The translations under genes and the position numbers were made by a program. Of a stretch of 64,000 nt of DNA, positions 59,415 through 64,000 are shown piece after piece. The notes beneath the pieces are model-generated. The model made no database searches. It saw only the letters and a list, made by a program, of their open reading frames with translations, and had not been told where the DNA came from. Position 1 is the first letter of the stretch, and the number at the start of each line of letters is the position of its first letter. This stretch comes from Thermincola carboxydiphila (GTDB taxonomy: Bacteria > Bacillota > Thermincolia > Thermincolales > UBA2595), in contig JAENYP010000010.1 in NCBI GenBank assembly GCA_016841725.1, positions 84,716-148,715 on the forward strand. Reading direction: 5' to 3'.

Positions 59415-60293
59415 TTAACCTGCTAGAAATTCAGTTAGAGTAGAAATCCCTCTAGTATTAAGAAATTTCTTGAATTTACTCTTTGAAACTGATTTTAGGT
59501 ATTTCCGATAATCTATGCTTATATCAAAGTACGAATCTTGAAGGAGATCATTCTCGCATTCCAGTTTAATATTGAATGGCTTCAGAAACTCAGAAATGAA
59601 CACGACTTTTTCTGGCTCTTTCAATTCGCCTAAAAACGCTTCAAGCAAATTGGCTAAATCAAGTCTAACCCCTAACTTATCTTCCCATCTATATTTCGAA
59701 GGTATATTATTAATTATTGCATTGGAATTTACTGTGCCTAGTTCAGACTTTCCAAATTGCCTCTCCTTATCTAATTTTAGCAAGTTTTTGTCAAGTTGCC
59801 TTCTTGAGACTTTTATCGGCGATGATATTGTTCGGTTTTTTCTTAGATATCCTTTAAATTTATTTATTGTATCTAGGAAAATCCCATTAAAAAAGTAGTT
59901 CAAACTAACAAATTTAAATGTTTGATCCGTGATCCTTTCAAGAAGGATGCCTTCAAAAATATCACGCACCTCATTCTCCTCTGCTTCGTTATTGAAGGTA
60001 AACTTCCGCCCAAAGAAGGAAAAAGGGTTTAAAAAAAATCCCTTTATTGACCCCAATTTCAGATTTACTAATATCGCTGCCGCAACATGATCATGGTTTT
60101 TTCTGTACCTATCTACTAGTATTTCTGCTATTTGGTCCTTATCTCCTTCTACTGTAATAGTCGCCATCTCGGCCGCTTTTAAAACCCCCTCTGAATATAT
60201 AAGTGTCGTTAATTGGTCTGTTAAATTCCCCTTTAAACCAATTGTATTAATTTTTAGTCCAATCTCTTTATAGAAATCATCATGTGGTTTCAA
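59415..60293 (-). CDS. Hypothetical protein
   Basis: A 292-residue soluble protein, AT-rich, with helical stretches (KEIGLKINTIGLKGNLTDQL, NEAEENEVRDIFEGILLERI) and a basic C-terminus (SVSKSKFKKFLNTRG). A faint look of a sigma-like helical protein cannot be substantiated. Probable TTG start at 60293 with GGTGG upstream. Opposite in direction to the ligase remnant. Confidence 0.5.
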   Translation of the reverse strand: MKPHDDFYKEIGLKINTIGLKGNLTDQLTTLIYSEGVLKAAEMATITVEGDKDQIAEILVDRYRKNHDHVAAAILVNLKLGSIKGFFLNPFSFFGRKFTFNNEAEENEVRDIFEGILLERITDQTFKFVSLNYFFNGIFLDTINKFKGYLRKNRTISSPIKVSRRQLDKNLLKLDKERQFGKSELGTVNSNAIINNIPSKYRWEDKLGVRLDLANLLEAFLGELKEPEKVVFISEFLKPFNIKLECENDLLQDSYFDISIDYRKYLKSVSKSKFKKFLNTRGISTLTEFLAG

Positions 60294-60478
60294 ACTTCCA
60301 CCCCATTCTGTTTTTTGGCATATTTTATCATTTAATTAAATAAATATCAAATTTTAGAATGTCAAGGGCGATTCAAGATTGACCCTCCTCCTTGGCCAAT
60401 CAAGCCTGCCGTTTTCTTTCCTCTCAGCCGGTAAGATGTTTACCACATGAGAATGATGATTATCTGTTCAAGTAATGC

Positions 60479-60676
60479 TTAGGCAAACACGAGGTCCCCA
60501 AAGATTTTACCGCAGTCGCAAACATCTTTTTGGGAATTCAATTTAATGCTGCCTCCGTTCATACCTGGCAGATACCAACACTGGAAGAACAGGGTAACGG
60601 CCAGTTTATCCACGGGCAGGTAGCAGTATTCATCGATGACAAACACCCTTTTGTTAGATATACCTTCAATAACCAA
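60479..60676 (-). pseudogene. IS21-family istB fragment
   Basis: The frame contains SNKRVFVIDEYCYLPVDKLA, the Walker B region of the IstB ATPase (normally VIDEFGYLPLD), and DCGKIFGDLVFA, equivalent to W.EIFGDEVLA. The rest is frameshifted and the Walker A part is lost. Confidence 0.65.
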
Positions 60677-60739
60677 TTTAGCCGGTTATCAGCATACCTT
60701 CCGGGGATGTCATCAACAAGGCTCCCTCCAACCATCTGT

Positions 60740-60830
60740 TGGAGTATACTCGCTAGGGTGAGTCAATTTTCATTCGGCCCTATAGGGTCATTTTACAAGC
60801 CGGTTTTCACAATAAAAATTTTTTTTTATT
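60740..60830. mobile_element. IS21-type terminal sequence remnant
   Basis: TGTTGGAGTATACTCGCTAG, GTCAATTTTCATTCGGCC and TCATTTTACAAGCCGG match the usual layout of short repeated blocks at IS21 ends. It follows the istB fragment. No intact element or target duplication is visible. Confidence 0.4.
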
Positions 60831-60975
60831 TTTTTTGTCAAGTTGGTCAGCCCTTGAGTTCCTAAGAAAGAAGGCTATTTTCATTAAATAATTGACGAAA
60901 ATATGAAAAAATTTCACTAACGTTTTGGCCTTCTAAATACTATTAATATATAGAAGATTCTTTTAGACAAAACAC

Positions 60976-61021
60976 TGTATATGGGAAAACCTAAACCCAA
61001 ACATTTTGTATATGGGAAAAC
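60976..61021. repeat. Pair of 15 bp repeats upstream of the primase
   Basis: TGTATATGGGAAAAC at 60976-60990 and 61007-61021, 31 bases apart, bounded by inverted AAACACTGT/ACAGTGTTT. The reverse complement is at 48218-48232. Confidence 0.85.
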
Positions 61022-61089
61022 AGTGTTTGGTTACTGACCTGTCATCTGGGGTAAAACATTACCCTTTGAACACGGATCGTATAGGCCGG

Positions 61090-61149
61090 TTTCAGATGAA
61101 AACTGGCAGAAAAAGACTTACATTTGCCAGTGTAAACCCTCATCTGAAA
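61090..61149. other. Large two-part hairpin
   Basis: Outer stem TTTCAGATGA/TCATCTGAAA (61090-61099 with 61140-61149), inner stem ACTGGCA/TGCCAGT (61102-61108 with 61125-61131). Could be an origin hairpin or part of a regulatory RNA ahead of the primase gene. Confidence 0.6.
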
Positions 61150-61202
61150 TCGAATTGCAACATATTCCCTTTCAAAGGGGATCTTTGGTAAGCCATCTGC
61201 CT

Positions 61203-61229
61203 AAAGGCCGCAATACAGAAGCGGCCTTT
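61203..61229 (+). terminator. Perfect 9 bp hairpin, probable terminator
   Basis: AAAGGCCGC-(9)-GCGGCCTTT followed by AACTTAT; short T-run only. With the preceding large hairpin it may delimit a small RNA (about 60980-61230). Confidence 0.5.
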
Positions 61230-61241
61230 AACTTATGCCAC

Positions 61242-61303
61242 AGTTCTCCCAGAGTTCTCCCATATATAGAGTTCTCCCATATACAGAGTTCTCCCATATA
61301 CAA
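61242..61303. repeat. Iteron array upstream of the primase gene
   Basis: AGTTCTCCC occurs at 61242, 61253, 61270 and 61287; the last three form 17 bp direct repeats AGTTCTCCCATATA(T/C)A(G/A). The motif is the complement of the TATATGGGA core found at 60976 and 61007. This is the pattern of plasmid or ICE origins. Confidence 0.75.
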
Positions 61304-61340
61304 TCTTTCTCTTATATATATATATTATAGAAGAGTAAAA

Positions 61341-61370
61341 TTGGACAAGTTGAACTATTTTTTTTATAAT
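61341..61370 (+). promoter_or_regulatory. Promoter of the primase gene
   Basis: TTGGAC, 18-base spacer, TATAAT, 30 bases upstream of the ATG, immediately after the iterons. Confidence 0.6.
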
Positions 61371-61399
61371 TTTACAAAAGGATAAAGGAGTGACATAAT

Positions 61400-63037
61400 A
61401 TGGCCCAAAAAATAGTTGATTACATCAATGCTCAGGCGAAAAGCCGTCTTAATCAATTGAATTTAAACTCAAACAATGAGAAACAGCGAAACATCGCTTT
61501 AAATAAAGAGAAGTCAGTTCTATTATCAGACATAATGATACAGGAAGGAATTCTGATACCCTGTTTGTCAGAGGAAGGATTAATCTCATGGCCTACAAAG
61601 ATTAATTTCGAACGTCATTATATCGAGTGCGGCTGCCCCTTTCACGACCACAATCGCAAAGACAACTTTCGGGTAGACTTAGTCACTGGAAAAATGACTT
61701 GCATGCACCGGAAATGTTTGTCTGGCGGAAACATAGTCCAATATGTAATGAAGATTCGTGGTATTTCTAACGCAGAAGCGGTTCGCTACTTAACTAATAA
61801 GTACATTTCAGATAGAGAAGTTTCAATGCAATACACTCATAAACCCGTGACACACAGCGACTATATAGTTGTCAGAAAAACCCAACTACCAGAACTCAGT
61901 TATGAATTATCTAAAGACAATGGTTTTGAAATGCCATTACCGGTTTTCTTAACCCAGACGAAGAAATTTCCGGAAACACTTCTTTTGGAAGCAGGTTGCC
62001 GAGAAGTTTCCGGAACCTGTATAGATAAAAAATTTCTCTATAGAGCAGTATTTCCGGTAGAAGACCACAGTGGCCGCAGAATAGGTTTAGTAGGGAGACG
62101 TTACATCGAAAAAACCATAAATGGCCAGGAAAGCAATTACTCCAAGTGGTCCAGCAACTTCGAATCCGGTTATATTCTGTATAACTTGCATAGAGTGCTG
62201 CAAAGAGGAACAAGTGAATTGATTATTGTCGAAGGAGTCCTAGATGTTTTGAGGCTTCGGCAGTATGGCTATGATAACGCCATAGCCATGTTTGGCAACT
62301 CCCTTAGCCAAGGGCAACTGTACCTCTTAATGAATTTTTTCCAAAAAGATACTAAAATTATTCTGTTTCGAGACAAAGACCTTGTTGGCTATAAATCCAA
62401 CATCAGCAATCTTCAGAGACTAGGATTTACAAATCTTTGGGGGACTGAATGTTCTCCCGAAGGTAATGCTATTGATGCGAGTAATGCTCTTGATATACAA
62501 CTTGCTCTCGACTCAATAAAAGAAGTACCGCAGCATTACAACCCCGTTGATGTCCTCATCGAGGAGATTTCGGTAAATTATGTTTCTGATGACGTTAATA
62601 GAATAAATACCACCGTTAAAATTGGACGAGAAATGATTAAAAATAACGGCTTATGCAAAGAAATTAAAGTAACCGACCAAACCCATCTCCCGATTAGGGT
62701 AAAACTAAAAGATTTGGATTCCAGTGTAGCAGCAACAAAGGACTTCTTATCCACTTATTCACAGGAACAATTAAAGAATCGACTGGAAAAGGCTAAGAAT
62801 AATCTTAATTGGTTTAGTTCAGAAGTATCCCCTGATGATGGTTTACATGACCCGAAAACAATCTGTTTAACTCTGTTAGTGATTGAAGTCCGCTTTTGGA
62901 AAAATTGCATCAAAAAAGACATAAATGGAATCGTTGAGGGACTTAATTTGTATAACAAATTCCTTAAGATGTTACAGCGAAACTGGTTGGACACTTTCAA
63001 TGAAGAAGTAGGTCATTTCATCAATGAAGCAATTTAG
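61400..63037 (+). CDS. DnaG-like primase of a mobile element (CHC2 + TOPRIM)
   Basis: A 545-residue primase. Zinc-finger (CHC2-type) region: ECGCPFHDHNRKDNFRVD and MTCMHRKCLSGG (residues 77-106) and a TOPRIM domain: ELIIVEGVLDVLRL (Glu278) and IILFRDKD (Asp325, Asp327). The C-terminal 200 residues are helical without recognisable helicase motifs. It is unlike the chromosomal DnaG in length and layout and lies directly after an iteron array with a good AAAGGAG start, so it is probably the replication protein of an integrated plasmid-like element. Confidence 0.82.
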   Translation: MAQKIVDYINAQAKSRLNQLNLNSNNEKQRNIALNKEKSVLLSDIMIQEGILIPCLSEEGLISWPTKINFERHYIECGCPFHDHNRKDNFRVDLVTGKMTCMHRKCLSGGNIVQYVMKIRGISNAEAVRYLTNKYISDREVSMQYTHKPVTHSDYIVVRKTQLPELSYELSKDNGFEMPLPVFLTQTKKFPETLLLEAGCREVSGTCIDKKFLYRAVFPVEDHSGRRIGLVGRRYIEKTINGQESNYSKWSSNFESGYILYNLHRVLQRGTSELIIVEGVLDVLRLRQYGYDNAIAMFGNSLSQGQLYLLMNFFQKDTKIILFRDKDLVGYKSNISNLQRLGFTNLWGTECSPEGNAIDASNALDIQLALDSIKEVPQHYNPVDVLIEEISVNYVSDDVNRINTTVKIGREMIKNNGLCKEIKVTDQTHLPIRVKLKDLDSSVAATKDFLSTYSQEQLKNRLEKAKNNLNWFSSEVSPDDGLHDPKTICLTLLVIEVRFWKNCIKKDINGIVEGLNLYNKFLKMLQRNWLDTFNEEVGHFINEAI

Positions 63038-63166
63038 TACTAAAACCAATTACCTTAATAATAAATAGGGCACCAACTACCCTTTAAGCCAACTGAGTTG
63101 CAGTTTTTTCTAAAATTGGACTTATTTCAAACCCTTTGATAAAATTGTAATTAGGAGGTGGTCTTA

Positions 63167-63937
63167 ATGCCAGAAAGGAAAATGTACCTATCATGGGATG
63201 ATGTCCCGGACAACTTTAAAACCAAGACCCAGTTGAAGGAACTAGGCTTAAAACCAGCCGGAAAAGCGCTGGCATACAAAAAGGCGGTTGAACACCCATC
63301 GCTGAAATACTACGAACTGTTTGATGTCGCCGAAACAGTGGAAATACGGAAACGAAAAATAAAACCCCTGGAAATCACAGACGAGAACATAGCGGCAGCA
63401 CTGTATATCGTCAATAAAAGTGCTAAAAAATCACGGGATACTAAGAAATGGAATTATCAATGGAAACAACACGGAGTAGTATCGGCGGCAAAAACGAGGG
63501 AAAATAAACTATATCAACTAAAGGATAAAGTGATGGAAGAACTCATCAGGCAGGGAATGGCCAGCGTGGAAGGGATACATTCTCAGATTATATGCTACGA
63601 CCATAAAACACAGCCCAAACAGCGACACGTGAATGCTGACGAGTATTATGATGATGAGTCCTATGATGATTATGACGATTTTTCTGAAGATGAAGAAGAA
63701 CTGGAAACTGAAATCGCTGAAAAGCGTTACCGCCTTGTGCTTATCAAGTTCTGTGGCTACCAATTTCATGTCCCCTACGATTTATTTAAAGGCGAAAAAG
63801 AAAACCTTCCGGAACTTGGAACAATAGAGGAAGTAATTTCGGCAGAGAGCAAAATAGAAAGTCCCATGGGCTTTAATCAGGCGGTTGACTTGCTGGAAAG
63901 GTTCGTTAGCAGCAAAGGATACCCTCGTGCGATTTAG
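63167..63937 (+). CDS. Hypothetical element protein with acidic linker
   Basis: A 256-residue protein: N-terminal YLSWDDVPDNFKTKTQLKEL with helical segment, a basic middle (RKRKIKP, KKSRDTKKWNYQWKQHG), an acidic stretch of Asp/Glu/Tyr repeats (residues about 165-190), and a C-terminal domain (VLIKFCGYQFHVPYDLF). No family recognised. AGGAGGTGG precedes ATG 63167. It follows the primase by 130 bases in the same direction. Likely part of the same mobile element. The remaining 63938-64000 bases show no gene. Confidence 0.6.
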   Translation: MPERKMYLSWDDVPDNFKTKTQLKELGLKPAGKALAYKKAVEHPSLKYYELFDVAETVEIRKRKIKPLEITDENIAAALYIVNKSAKKSRDTKKWNYQWKQHGVVSAAKTRENKLYQLKDKVMEELIRQGMASVEGIHSQIICYDHKTQPKQRHVNADEYYDDESYDDYDDFSEDEEELETEIAEKRYRLVLIKFCGYQFHVPYDLFKGEKENLPELGTIEEVISAESKIESPMGFNQAVDLLERFVSSKGYPRAI

Positions 63938-64000
63938 ATATTTAGCTATAAACGCTAGAATAAAAGTAAGCCAGAATTAAAGAAAACGCCAGGAAAAAAG

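Overview
This 64 kb window looks like the chromosome of an anaerobic, endospore-forming member of the Clostridia, probably Peptococcaceae-like. The signs are strong Shine-Dalgarno sequences with frequent TTG/GTG starts, a spore protein gene (sspH), two GerA-type germinant receptor operons (one decaying), a nickel CO dehydrogenase locus, a corrinoid/tetrahydrofolate methyl-transfer cluster with its RACo activator, and a corrinoid-era set of decayed fragments (hcp, a MetH-activation domain, an M24 peptidase). The right third (about 46.9-64 kb) is more AT-rich, full of repeats, pseudogenes and IS fragments, and reads as a horizontally acquired or decaying mobile element.

Layout. 0-5.7 kb: arsenic genes (acr3, two arsR, a thioredoxin-like protein, and an ArsP-type permease whose conserved cysteine codon is an in-frame TGA, a selenoprotein candidate), a TetR operon, ynfA and a kinase-like gene. 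5.7-19.2 kb: one long minus-strand sulfate-assimilation operon. It has a ThiS-like carrier ending GGF, a ThiF-like enzyme, a JAMM protease, siroheme sulfite reductase fused to TusA, cysK, metY, an unknown gene with an apparent ATT start, an SLC13 transporter, cysC, AprA/AprB-like APS reductase, cysD and cysN. Together they take sulfate to sulfide and then, through a protein thiocarboxylate, to homocysteine and cysteine. 19.2-23.7 kb: cooF-cooS-FAD/NAD oxidoreductase with a CooA-like regulator, a CO-to-NAD(P)H module. 23.7-30.3 kb: msrA/msrB, a phosphodiesterase with an apparent CTG start, a DUF169 protein, azlCD with a divergent MocR regulator, sspH and several gene remnants.

30.4-38.1 kb: RACo, a HutC-type GntR regulator, two corrinoid proteins, a URO-D-family methyltransferase, an MFS transporter, a 47-residue ORF and a methyl-THF methyltransferase. 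This is a complete demethylation module, with a perfect 16 bp palindrome as likely operator. 38.2-46.9 kb: an intact gerKA-KB-KC operon, a PocR/PAS/GAF histidine kinase, and a second ger operon broken by a 12-T frameshift and a truncated gerC.

46.9-64 kb: a 1.6 kb repeat array, then a single giant (1934 aa) AT-rich gene encoding a QxK-type nuclease domain, a STAND P-loop NTPase and a very long helical-repeat C-terminus. This is an Avs-like defence protein candidate. Beyond it lie a structured RNA candidate, small orphan genes, a MazF/PemK-domain protein, ATP-dependent DNA ligase, IS21 istB and transposase remnants, 17 bp iterons, a large hairpin, and a CHC2/TOPRIM primase. A 15 bp motif next to the STAND gene is found exactly, inverted, beside the iterons, which ties the two ends of this region together.
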